From: a virus | IMG/VR virus record: IMGVR_UViG_3300042935_000975 | Location: 1 to 51,040 of that record | Length of the DNA: 51,040 nucleotides | Direction: 5' to 3' (one strand) | Shown here: positions 30,024 to 40,000 of the stretch, one piece after another | Numbering within the stretch: position 1 is the first letter of the stretch | Layout of the letters: every line of letters starts with the position of its first letter | Notes under the pieces: model-generated | Database searches by the model: none | Told to the model about the DNA's origin: nothing | What the model saw: only the letters and a program-made list of their open reading frames with translations | Position numbers and translations under genes: made by a program

Positions 30024-33000
30024 GTGAGTCAAAATATAAATCAATTTCCGAAACCAAATTGGGGTGTAAAATTAGCGTTAGACGTTAGTGATATATCATT
30101 ATCTACTGATGAAAGAAACTATAAAGAAGAGGTTGTTTTTTCCCCTTATTTAATTGCCGAGACATATGGTAATAAATTACCTATTAATTTTGATATTAAT
30201 AACCCAATTTCTGCACAACAAATTGATTTATACTATAAAAACTATAACTTCAATAATCTTTTTGTTTCTAAAAACTATTACAACCCTGATAATGTTGATT
30301 TATTTTGTTTAACCGCTAATACATCTTGTGATATTGGTTTAACCGGGATTGACAATGGGTTGGTGGAATCAATGACGGGACAGTCAATCACATTTACAAA
30401 CGGTATTAATGATTACACCAAATTCAATAGATTGTCTTTTGATAGACGATTAAAGTTATTTCAAGTTACAGGATACACTAGTTCTAATGTTAGATTCTCA
30501 GGTTTTAATGACACAATATTATATGAGGTTGTTAGTAAAAATGATAGTGTAGGTAGATACCACGAACTTTATGGTGGATTCTATCAAGGGTTCTATAGAT
30601 TATTTGGTTATGACTATAACATTTTTCCTGAAAGAATGAATAAAGGATGGTCGGTTGAAATGTTGTTAAAACCAAGATTAATTAACGAATATACTCCATC
30701 GTTAGGTGAAACAACCTTAAATGAGATTTACCCAAACAACAAAGATATATTCTTTTACTTTGGGGCTCGTGCTGAAAATAAATTCTATCATTACGCCGAC
30801 GGACACCCAAGATGTTTTACCGGTTACACTAGAGTTACCTCAGAGGTCACAGGTTTAACAACTTGTGCTTGTTGTAATAATTCTGTTGTTAATAGTAGAT
30901 GTATCTATGTTTATCCACCTAGACCAACTAAAGCGGATTGTGATGGTTGTATTAGTTGTGGTTGGGAATATAAAATACACGATTGTCCATTACCTACACC
31001 AACACCAACTCCAACACCAACTCCGATACCGGTCCCTTCAAATTGCGAACCAATCACGGCTTGTACTGCGGGATGTACTTGTGTACAATGTATATCTTGT
31101 AACGATTGTCAAACTTGTGATAATTGTAATGTAACTCCGGGTTCAGTTGAGAATACTTGTGAGAGTGACCCATTGTTTGATTCAATGTCAAACGCATTAT
31201 CATTTAAATTATGTGGTGACCCACATAACCCTCAAATTGGTGTTAGATTACTAAGATTTACCGGAGGATGTGAGACTAGTGGAAGTTGTTCAACAACAGG
31301 AATTACTTACACAACAGGATACACTATAGACAATTATTGTACACCACCAATTTATCCTTATTGTTTAGAAGTTAATCCAAGTTATTTAGATATGGAACAT
31401 TGGTTTCATATTACAGCCGTTTGGGAGAGATATACTTGGTTAGACACTTGTGACTTATGGTATAGAGGGGGTATTGGAGATATCACGGAGAAAAAATATT
31501 TAGATGGATTAGCAAATAACTCAAAAGAGTTAATCACTGTTCCATATACACAAACTTGTGGGACTGACCCACAACAAATTGATTTGGTTAATCTAAATGA
31601 GAAATGGTTGATTGATAAGGATTTTAGAAAAGGAAGATTAAAAATATACATTAATGGAAGAATATTCCACACATTTCAAGATATTGAGGAAATTATCCCA
31701 AGAGCATTATCCACAGATAAGGAAAAACAAGTCGGTGTTCCTTATAATATTTCGTGGGGTGGTGGAACCCAAGGTTTAAGAGAAAATTTAACTTTCTCGG
31801 CAATTACCGGAACAACTTATATCCAAGACCCGGAATGTTTACCAACTAACGATTTGTTAGGAACAACGTTTAGTGGATTAACGACTGATATATTATTAGA
31901 ACAAAATTTTGGTGGAACATTTGATGGGGGTATATCTCAATTCAGAATGTATGTGGAGCCATTATCATCAGACGAAGTTAAACATAATTTTAAATTATTA
32001 AAAGATACGTTTGATATGTTTAATCCTGATTGCCCTGATTGTGGTGAAAATTTCTGTCCGGTTGATGATTTTACATATGTGATTAATGGTCCTACTCCAA
32101 CACCTACCAATACTCAAACACCAACACCCACATCAGAACCATTAAATTTAACCCTTTTCGTGGAATATACACCGGGTTCTATAATTGCGTATTATAGATT
32201 AGTATTGAACCGTTCATATAGTGAAGAAATAAATGTTACTTTTGAAAATGTTCTAAATGTCTATAGTGGGACTCCGATTACAATATTTACTGGTGTTACG
32301 GTTAGTTTAGGGGATTTATCAGGACAAACTATTGTTACAATAAATGAAGATTATAACAACTATAATGGGGAACCATTTTTTAGTCAATTATCGGGAACTC
32401 CGAATGGAAGTACGTGGGAAATAATTTTAATCCAACCAACACCAACCCCAACACCAACTAATACCGTAACTCCAACTAATACCATAACACCAACTAATAC
32501 CGTAACTCCAACTAATACCATAACACCAACACAAACCTTAACTCCGACTAATACCATAACACCAACACAAACCTTAACTCCGACTAATACTCCAACTGAA
32601 ACACCAACTCAAACCTTAACTGAAACTCCGACAAACACTCCAACTCCGACTATTACAGAAACTCCAACTAATACTCCAACAAATACCTTAACACCAACTC
32701 CGACCCCTACACCAATTATACCATTAGTTTTAATACAAGGTTTATTTTCTTATGAAGGTTGCATACCTTGTGAGACTTCTTGTTTATTAGGTTTAATTAC
32801 TTTATATACAGAACAATCGTGTGTTGATTTTATTACTGTTGGATGTCACTTGTATCTTGATTCAGAAGGAACAGAAAATGCTGAGAAAGGATATTACAAT
32901 AGATGGGATGGAACACCAGGACTATTGTATATCGATAAGGAAGGGTTAGTATTAAATATAGATGTATGCCCACAACCTACACCAACACCTACTTTGACAT

Positions 33001-35942
33001 CAACCTCAACACCTACTCCAACACCACCATCTTTAGTTACAATTAATCTATCTTCGTGGGGGCTTGGTACTCCTTGTACACCATCTGTTCTTCCTACACC
33101 TATTACTTCCTACACCTCTGCAGCATGTTTAGCTGCAATAACAGTAGGATGTATAATATATACAAATAATAGAGGAGCACTCCTTTCTCAAGGATATTAT
33201 AACTTTTATGATGGTTATTTTTATGTAAACAATATAGGAGAAGTGGTAAATATTAATGTTTGCCCACAACCAAACCCAACACCAACAATGACTCAAACAC
33301 CAACTGAAACTCCAACAAATACACCTACTCAAACACCAACTAACACAGAAACACCTACGCAAACTCCGACACAAACCCCAACACCAACTAATACAGAAAC
33401 ACCAACAAATACACCAACTGAAACCCCAACAAATACACCAACACCAACAACAACATTAACTGAAACACCGACTCAAACACCTACACCAACACAAACAGTA
33501 ACCCCATCATCAACACCACCACCACCATTTGTTTCTGTTTGGAGAACAACATCCGCTTCAGAATCAATAATATTACCTTATTCATCTTTAGGAACATATT
33601 CAGGAACTATAGATTGGGGGGACGGAAGTACCTCAGCAAACACAAATGCAAATAAAACTCACACATATACAACACCGGGATACTATACTGTGACTATATA
33701 TGGTTTAATTAATAAATTTAGTTTCGGTAATTACTTTGGAAGTTATGGTAATATTTACGAAATATTACAGTGGGGACCTTATTTTAATTTAGGTGTTGGA
33801 ACCACTAGTCAATTTAGTAATTGTAGTAATTTGTCATTAACAAATGTTAGTGATACATTAAATTTAAGTGGTATAACAAGTTTACAAGGAATGTTTACTA
33901 GTTGTAACAATTTATCAACAATAAATAATGTAAATAATTGGAATGTTTCTGGTATTACAAGTATGTATGGTATGTTTTTTAACACTCAATTTAATAGTGA
34001 TATTAGTGGTTGGAACGTTTCAAATGTAACAACTATGGAGCGAATGTTTTCAAGTTCTAATGGACCATTTAATCAACCAATCGCTAATTGGGATATTTCA
34101 AAAGTTCAAAGTATGCGTTCAATGTTTCAAAATAGTCAGTTTAACCAACCTATTGGAAATTGGAACGTTTCAGGTGTAACCGATATGCAAAATATGTTTG
34201 ATGGTAGTCAATTTAACCAACCATTATCCGGATGGAATATTTCAAATGTTAATTTACAACAAATATTTAAAGGGTCACAATTTAATCAGCCAATAGGAAA
34301 TTGGGACATTTCAAAAGTTATTAGTGTACAGGGTATGTTTGATAGTGGTACATTTAACCAACCAATTGAGAATTGGAATATGTCCGGTATAACTAGTATT
34401 AGTGCGATGTTTAATGGTAACACCTCATTTAATCAATCATTATCGGGATGGAATGTTTCAAATGTAACAAGTATGTTTTTTACGTTTGGTAATTCAATAT
34501 TTAACCAACCTATTGGAAATTGGAATGTATCAAAGGTTACTAATATGGTAGCAGCGTTTCAAGATTCACAATTTAATCAACCATTGTCAGGATGGAATGT
34601 TTCAAAAGTTGTTTCCACTCAACAAATGTTTTATGGGTCACAATTTAATCAACCTATAAATAATTGGAATGTTTCGGGTGTTACTAATATGAGAGCTATG
34701 TTTCAAAATTCACAATTTAACCAAGATATCTCGAGTTGGAATGTTTCAAAAGTTGATAATATGTACCAAATGTTTAGTGATTCACAATTTAACCAAGATA
34801 TTGGAAATTGGAATATTTCAGGTGTAACCGATTTTACTAATTTTATGTTAGGAAAAACACCAGCAACATTCTCGACAACAAATTTAGATTCTATTTATAA
34901 TGGATGGTCCACAAAAAACCCAAAAACAGGAGTAACAATTAATTTTGGTTCAGCCAATTATACATCAACAGGTTCCTCAGGAAAAGCTATCCTTACAGGT
35001 TCAACCGGAAGTGGAGGTTATGCTTGGACAATAACAGATGGTGGTATATTTATTGTTCCAACACCAACACCAACTAATACGGAAACCCCTACACCAACAC
35101 CAACTAATACGGAAACCCCTACACCAACACCAACATTAACTGAAACACCGACTCAAACACCAACAACAACATTAACCAACACACCTACACCAACACAAAC
35201 ACCTACACCAACATCGGCTTCAACACCGACTGTTTTTTCAGCATTTACTGATGATTATAATAGAGCCACATTATCTCCGGGTGGAACACCATCTTTAGTT
35301 TATACAAACACAAATACTGGTACGGGTAATGCAACAATATCGGCATCAACTTATGTAAATATTGCAAACGGTGGTACTGCGGGACAGTCATATACCACAG
35401 TACCTCTTTCAGGATTTGGTTCACCATTTAACCCAACATTGTCGAGTAATAGTGGAACACTTGAATGGTCGTTTAATTTAAGAACAAATAGAAACTCCAT
35501 ATTCTCAGGATTTCTTGCGTCGTCATACGGAGGAGCAGTTGTATTAGCAAGTACAACAACTAACCTTCAAAATGCCGGTAACGGATACGCATTAGTTTAT
35601 GGTAGTGGGGGAACAAGAAACTGGAGATTTGTTAGATATACCGGTGGTTTAGCGGGAACACAAACCACCATAATTACGGGAGGTGTTTTCGCGGCAAACA
35701 CTAATTATGTTAGTGCGAGAATTGTATACGCTCCGGCAACAAATACTTGGACATATTATTTTAGAGATGATGGTGCTGTTGCTTGGGGTGACCCAACAAC
35801 TGTAAGTACGTTAATTGGTAGTGTGGTTGATAGTACGTATACCTCATCATTAATGAGTTCATTTGGTGTGTTCTTTAACTATTCAACAGGGGCAAATCAA
35901 AATTTACAATTTGATAATTTAAGGGTATTAATAACAGGTTAA
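30024..35942 (+). CDS. Giant modular fibre/adhesin with LamG-like, Cys-rich, PKD and DUF285 modules
   Basis: 1972 residues, GTG start (no upstream ATG in the gap). In order: a beta-rich N-terminus (about 1-200); a LamG/concanavalin-like module (GWSVEMLLKPRL; HWFHITAVWERY; RLKIYINGRIFH; GGISQFRMYVEPLSSDE; about 205-665), interrupted by a Cys-rich insertion (about 280-380, CACC, CVQCISCNDCQTCDNC); Pro/Thr linkers; two related Cys modules (about 895-985 and 1000-1080, each with T-V-G-C, G-Y-Y-N and V-C-P-Q-P); long Pro/Thr linker; a PKD-like domain (TIDWGDGST, HTYTTPGYYTVTIYG); about a dozen DUF285/BspA-type repeats (MF....FNQPIGNWNVS); another Pro/Thr linker; and a C-terminal DDYNR lectin-like module. 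This is a receptor-binding or virion-surface protein in the late fibre cluster. Attachment to the virion is inferred. Confidence 0.8.
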   Translation: MSQNINQFPKPNWGVKLALDVSDISLSTDERNYKEEVVFSPYLIAETYGNKLPINFDINNPISAQQIDLYYKNYNFNNLFVSKNYYNPDNVDLFCLTANTSCDIGLTGIDNGLVESMTGQSITFTNGINDYTKFNRLSFDRRLKLFQVTGYTSSNVRFSGFNDTILYEVVSKNDSVGRYHELYGGFYQGFYRLFGYDYNIFPERMNKGWSVEMLLKPRLINEYTPSLGETTLNEIYPNNKDIFFYFGARAENKFYHYADGHPRCFTGYTRVTSEVTGLTTCACCNNSVVNSRCIYVYPPRPTKADCDGCISCGWEYKIHDCPLPTPTPTPTPTPIPVPSNCEPITACTAGCTCVQCISCNDCQTCDNCNVTPGSVENTCESDPLFDSMSNALSFKLCGDPHNPQIGVRLLRFTGGCETSGSCSTTGITYTTGYTIDNYCTPPIYPYCLEVNPSYLDMEHWFHITAVWERYTWLDTCDLWYRGGIGDITEKKYLDGLANNSKELITVPYTQTCGTDPQQIDLVNLNEKWLIDKDFRKGRLKIYINGRIFHTFQDIEEIIPRALSTDKEKQVGVPYNISWGGGTQGLRENLTFSAITGTTYIQDPECLPTNDLLGTTFSGLTTDILLEQNFGGTFDGGISQFRMYVEPLSSDEVKHNFKLLKDTFDMFNPDCPDCGENFCPVDDFTYVINGPTPTPTNTQTPTPTSEPLNLTLFVEYTPGSIIAYYRLVLNRSYSEEINVTFENVLNVYSGTPITIFTGVTVSLGDLSGQTIVTINEDYNNYNGEPFFSQLSGTPNGSTWEIILIQPTPTPTPTNTVTPTNTITPTNTVTPTNTITPTQTLTPTNTITPTQTLTPTNTPTETPTQTLTETPTNTPTPTITETPTNTPTNTLTPTPTPTPIIPLVLIQGLFSYEGCIPCETSCLLGLITLYTEQSCVDFITVGCHLYLDSEGTENAEKGYYNRWDGTPGLLYIDKEGLVLNIDVCPQPTPTPTLTSTSTPTPTPPSLVTINLSSWGLGTPCTPSVLPTPITSYTSAACLAAITVGCIIYTNNRGALLSQGYYNFYDGYFYVNNIGEVVNINVCPQPNPTPTMTQTPTETPTNTPTQTPTNTETPTQTPTQTPTPTNTETPTNTPTETPTNTPTPTTTLTETPTQTPTPTQTVTPSSTPPPPFVSVWRTTSASESIILPYSSLGTYSGTIDWGDGSTSANTNANKTHTYTTPGYYTVTIYGLINKFSFGNYFGSYGNIYEILQWGPYFNLGVGTTSQFSNCSNLSLTNVSDTLNLSGITSLQGMFTSCNNLSTINNVNNWNVSGITSMYGMFFNTQFNSDISGWNVSNVTTMERMFSSSNGPFNQPIANWDISKVQSMRSMFQNSQFNQPIGNWNVSGVTDMQNMFDGSQFNQPLSGWNISNVNLQQIFKGSQFNQPIGNWDISKVISVQGMFDSGTFNQPIENWNMSGITSISAMFNGNTSFNQSLSGWNVSNVTSMFFTFGNSIFNQPIGNWNVSKVTNMVAAFQDSQFNQPLSGWNVSKVVSTQQMFYGSQFNQPINNWNVSGVTNMRAMFQNSQFNQDISSWNVSKVDNMYQMFSDSQFNQDIGNWNISGVTDFTNFMLGKTPATFSTTNLDSIYNGWSTKNPKTGVTINFGSANYTSTGSSGKAILTGSTGSGGYAWTITDGGIFIVPTPTPTNTETPTPTPTNTETPTPTPTLTETPTQTPTTTLTNTPTPTQTPTPTSASTPTVFSAFTDDYNRATLSPGGTPSLVYTNTNTGTGNATISASTYVNIANGGTAGQSYTTVPLSGFGSPFNPTLSSNSGTLEWSFNLRTNRNSIFSGFLASSYGGAVVLASTTTNLQNAGNGYALVYGSGGTRNWRFVRYTGGLAGTQTTIITGGVFAANTNYVSARIVYAPATNTWTYYFRDDGAVAWGDPTTVSTLIGSVVDSTYTSSLMSSFGVFFNYSTGANQNLQFDNLRVLITG
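32431..32720 (+). repeat. Pro/Thr-rich linker repeats (longest block)
   Basis: Low-complexity codons for Pro-Thr pairs with Asn, Glu and Gln (P-T-N-T-x-T). Similar blocks within the same gene lie near 30990-31030, 32091-32135, 32971-33027, 33263-33520 and 35057-35230; others occur in the two fibre genes at 35957 and 41474. Confidence 0.85.
33531..34860 (+). repeat. PKD domain plus DUF285/BspA-type repeat array
   Basis: A PKD-like domain (about 33531-33710) followed by tandem repeats of about 25 residues with consensus M-F-x(5)-F-N-Q-P-I-x-x-W-N-V-S-x-V-T-x-M. The same PKD-plus-repeat module occurs at 42580-43935 in another fibre gene. Confidence 0.85.
35232..35940 (+). repeat. DDYNR-type C-terminal module, copy 1
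   Basis: About 235 residues starting V-F-S-A-F-T-D-D-Y-N-R and ending in L-Q-F-D-N-L-R-V. Highly similar at DNA level to 39612-40311 in the gene at 37026. Confidence 0.8.
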
Positions 35943-35956
35943 CAAAAAAATAAAAT

Positions 35957-37024
35957 ATGTCAAATACAATAACGATACAAAGTATAAATTATAGTGGGGA
36001 GGTTGCAAATATTTTGTTTAAACCTAACGGTGTTAATGTGGTTATAAATTTAGGTAATCAAATATTACCTTATGTGTTTAATCCGTCATTATTAACACCA
36101 CCTCGTAATGTATATGGTGTTTACACTATATTAGTTGAGGGGGCGGATTGTCCTGTTATTATGAATGTTCCGGTTCCTACTCCTACACCAACACCAACAC
36201 CGACTGTTACAAACACTCAAACACCGACAGCTACACCAACACTAACCCCAACTCCTTCTTTCAACCCTTGTAAAGTTCCTACACAAACACCAACAACCAC
36301 CACTACACCAACTACCACACCGACCCCAACAATAACACCTACGGAGACTTGTACGAACCCATGTGGATGTTACGCCCCAATACCACCAACACCAACACAA
36401 ACACCAACCAATACACACACTCCGACAAATACACCAACACCAACATTAACACCAACTCCGGTATATTATGCTAAGTTATTTATTGAACCTGTAAGTGGGT
36501 CTGAAAGTATTGGTCAATGGATGTATGATAGTGGTTCTAATTTCTTTGGTTTTACAAACAATACACAACCAACACAAGACCAAACACAATTTAATATTGA
36601 TATGAACAAATATGTTGATTTCAGTGGTTGGACTAGTGGTGAGTTCCCACCAATAATTAGTCAAACGGTTCCTCAAATTTCAGGAGGGCTCGATAGTTTT
36701 GGTAACCCAATAGTTGCCTATAATTTCTTAACAACCGAAGTGTTGCAAGGTTATGTTGGTGGTTTAGGGTGGTATATTTGGATTATCCCAATTTCATTAA
36801 CTAATAATGGAAGACAAACAATTATTGATTTTAATGAAAGTAATGATTCTAATTTATTAACAAATATATATACTGAAGATGCAATTAACACATATACATT
36901 TACCTACACCGGAACAACAATTCCACAAACAACATACCGAGTTTATACAACATATCCTAACATAATATTTAACATTACCGATAACAATAATATTTATTTT
37001 AGAGGTAATACCATAACACAATAA
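35957..37024 (+). CDS. Fibre-like protein with attachment-type N-domain and Pro/Thr linkers
   Basis: 355 residues. N-terminal beta domain (about 1-70: YSGEVANILFKPNG, INLGNQILPYVFNP, VYGVYTILV, MNVPVPTP) resembles the N-terminus of the carbonic-anhydrase-like protein at 49974, so it may be a common virion-attachment domain. Residues of about 72-172 are Pro/Thr-rich repeats (PTPTPTPTPTVT) broken by a Cys cluster (CTNPCGC). The C-terminal 180 residues form another beta domain (YYAKLFIEPVSGSESIGQWM; GGLGWYIWIIPISL). Start codon 14 bases after the previous stop and 1 base before the next gene, so cotranscribed with its neighbours. Fibre or decoration protein; receptor unknown. Confidence 0.7.
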   Translation: MSNTITIQSINYSGEVANILFKPNGVNVVINLGNQILPYVFNPSLLTPPRNVYGVYTILVEGADCPVIMNVPVPTPTPTPTPTVTNTQTPTATPTLTPTPSFNPCKVPTQTPTTTTTPTTTPTPTITPTETCTNPCGCYAPIPPTPTQTPTNTHTPTNTPTPTLTPTPVYYAKLFIEPVSGSESIGQWMYDSGSNFFGFTNNTQPTQDQTQFNIDMNKYVDFSGWTSGEFPPIISQTVPQISGGLDSFGNPIVAYNFLTTEVLQGYVGGLGWYIWIIPISLTNNGRQTIIDFNESNDSNLLTNIYTEDAINTYTFTYTGTTIPQTTYRVYTTYPNIIFNITDNNNIYFRGNTITQ

Positions 37025-37025
37025 T

Positions 37026-40000
37026 ATGAGTAATTTTTTAAATAACATACCAGTTTCACCTATAAAATCATTAGGTAATCCTTCTGTTCGTAATAACGCA
37101 ACATTTGGAACAAATTTCAGTATCCTTCAAACAGGGGGGTATATGGAAGTTTACAATTTAACCGATTTAGATTACATAATCCCTAACGGTTATCAAGGTT
37201 TAGTTGAATATTCCGGTAATACGATTCCGGTTCAGTTACAAATTGGGACGGGTCAAATTTTTTCACCTAATGTGTTAACATTAAATTCTGACAACATTTC
37301 TTCAGGTAGAAGAAAATTAGGGATGTTAGTTTATGTTTATGAAACCAAAAAAATATATCAATACAATATTGATAATTATGATACGTTATGGAACAACGCT
37401 ACCGGAGCAACAGGTCCGGGGGGTTCTACAGTAGTTATATCAAATTTTGGAACAACGGTTAAAAATAACTCACCTGAAGGTATTGTGTTAATTAATGCTT
37501 GGACGGCATCAACAATATCAGGTATTAATGGTTATGACGATACAAACGCTTCTTGGAGAGTTCTTCAAACATTTACCGGAGGAACAGTAACGGGAGCAAC
37601 AATATTTACAGATGGTTTAACTGCAAACACAATATCGGCAACAACATATCAAAATTTGCCTGCAACACCTTTCTTACCATTATCAGGAGGAACAGTGACC
37701 GGAGCAACAATATTTACAGATGGTTTAACTGCAAACACAATTTCCGCAACAACATATCAAAATTTGCCTGCAACACCTTTCTTACCATTATCAGGAGGAA
37801 CAGTAACGGGAGCAACAATATTTACAGATGGTTTAACCGCAAACACAATTTCGGCAACAACATATTATAATTTACCAAAAGACGTTTTTATTACCGGAGG
37901 AACATATTTCCAAGGCAACACTATTTTTACAAATAGTACAGGTGGTACTTTTAATATTTTTGGACCATCTAATTATGACCCGGGAGTTATTAGTGGTAAC
38001 ACAGGTTGGTCAAGTAATAATGACGGGTCAATTAATTTACCGCAGATAACGGTTGCATTATACGACAACCCTAATTTTTTTGAGCCTCTTAAATTTTATT
38101 CAATTTCAAGCGGAACCACAGGTGTCGGGTCACTTCCGGCATTAATAAATAACGACACAAATTATATTATAATTGAATATAATAATGGGGTTCCTAGATA
38201 TAATGTTTTAGATAATGAGGGGACTGTTGATTTTAGTAGTATTCTATTATATATGATTGTCTATCGAACAAATAATTTTATTCACGTTTTAGAGTTTGGT
38301 GATGAGGGTGCGGGTTTACCAAGTAAATTAAATGAACGTATTGTATATACAGATAGATTCGCGAGAGAAAGTGGTTGTTCGTTAGGTTTAAGTGGAAGTA
38401 CAGGTATTGTAACCTTATCTTCAGGTGTTGTTTGGAACGCCACTAATCGTCAAATAGTTAATGACACAACTTCATTAGGACTTTTTTTTAGAAATTTCCA
38501 TTCAGGCGGTACGTGGGTTTATACCACAACAGCAAATACAATTAATAATCTTTACTATGATAATGGTACTGATTTAGTATCAGCAACCGCAGGAAAATAT
38601 TTAGTTAATTGGTATTTTAGAGGACAAGAATTAAATGACCACTTATATGAGGTGGTTAGTGATGGACAATTCGATAATATATTATTAGCGGACGCTTCAA
38701 GTGAACCAAATTTACCTGAACTAATTACATCACACACATTTTTGGTTGGTAGGATTATTATTGAGGTAAGTGCGACAACAGGTATTACACAGTCGGCATT
38801 TTCATCAGTATTTCAACCAAGTGGTGCTCCCGGAGTTCACAATGATTTAACGAACATACAAGGAGGTCTTCCTAACCAATATTATCATTTAGATTCAAAC
38901 AAATATAATAATTTAGCATTAACAAATATTGATAATAATTTTAGTGCGGGACAAACATTTGCATCAGGGTTAACTGCAACTACAATATCCGCAACAACAT
39001 ACCAAAATTTACCACCAACACCTTTCTTACCTTTATCAGGTGGAACGGTAACAGGTCAAGTAATACTAAAAAATAACTCGAGCCCATTAATAATCACAAC
39101 CGATAATTATAGTCCGGGGATATCAGGTAATATACTATTTTACGGGGATATCACGGGGTCAACTAATGGGAAGTCAATTAGTTCTAGGTCAAACGGGGGT
39201 GGAAATCCAGGGAATTTAATCCTTCAAGAATTAGGGAATGGTAATGTTGGTGTTAATACAAATGTTGTCAATCCAATATTAAATTTTAATTTAGATGTAA
39301 ACGGTACTTTTGGTGCGACATCAGTATCAGCAACAACTTATTTTAATTTACCGGCAACACCTTTCTTACCATTATCAGGAGGAACAGTGACAGGTGCAAC
39401 AAACTTTACAGGAGGTTTAACCGCCACTACTATTTCAGCAACAACATACCAAAATTTACCACCAACACCTTTCTTACCATTATCAGGAGGAACAGTAACG
39501 GGAGCAACAATATTTACAGGAGGTTTAACGGCAAATACAATATCCGCAACAACAATAAGTGGGGGAACTGTAGTTCTTAACTCAACCAATCTACCGTCAA
39601 CACCGATTGCTGTTTCAGCATTTACTGATGATTATAATAGAGTTACTCTATCACCCGGAGGTTCACCATCGTTAACCTACACAAATACAAATACAGGTGC
39701 TGGTAATGCAACAATAACGGCATCAACTTATTTAAATATTGCAAACGGAAATCCTGCGGGTCAGTCATACACTACGGTACCATTATCCGGTTTTAACTCA
39801 CCATTTAATCCAACATTATCATTAAATACTGTAAATGTTGAATGGTCATTTAATCTAAGAACAAATAGAAACACCATATTTCCAGGATTCTCAGCCGGTA
39901 CCTATGGAGCTGCAGTTGTTTTAGCGGGTACTAGTGGAACACTTCTGAATACCGGTAACGGATACGCATTAGTTTATGGTGGAACAGGAACAAGAAATTG

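Noticed and set aside
33129-33374. Cys/Trp/Ser-rich minus-strand open frame
   Set aside because: Antisense of Pro/Thr codon repeats.
33531-34860. Bacterial BspA adhesin gene from contamination
   Set aside because: It is one continuous frame with phage-type domains and lies in a phage late operon.
37578-37866. CRISPR-like array
   Set aside because: Repeats are contiguous, 108 bases long, without spacers, and in frame within a fibre gene.
37553-37870. 105-residue open frame in another frame of the repeat region
   Set aside because: Artefact of the 108-base in-frame coding repeats, which keep alternative frames open.
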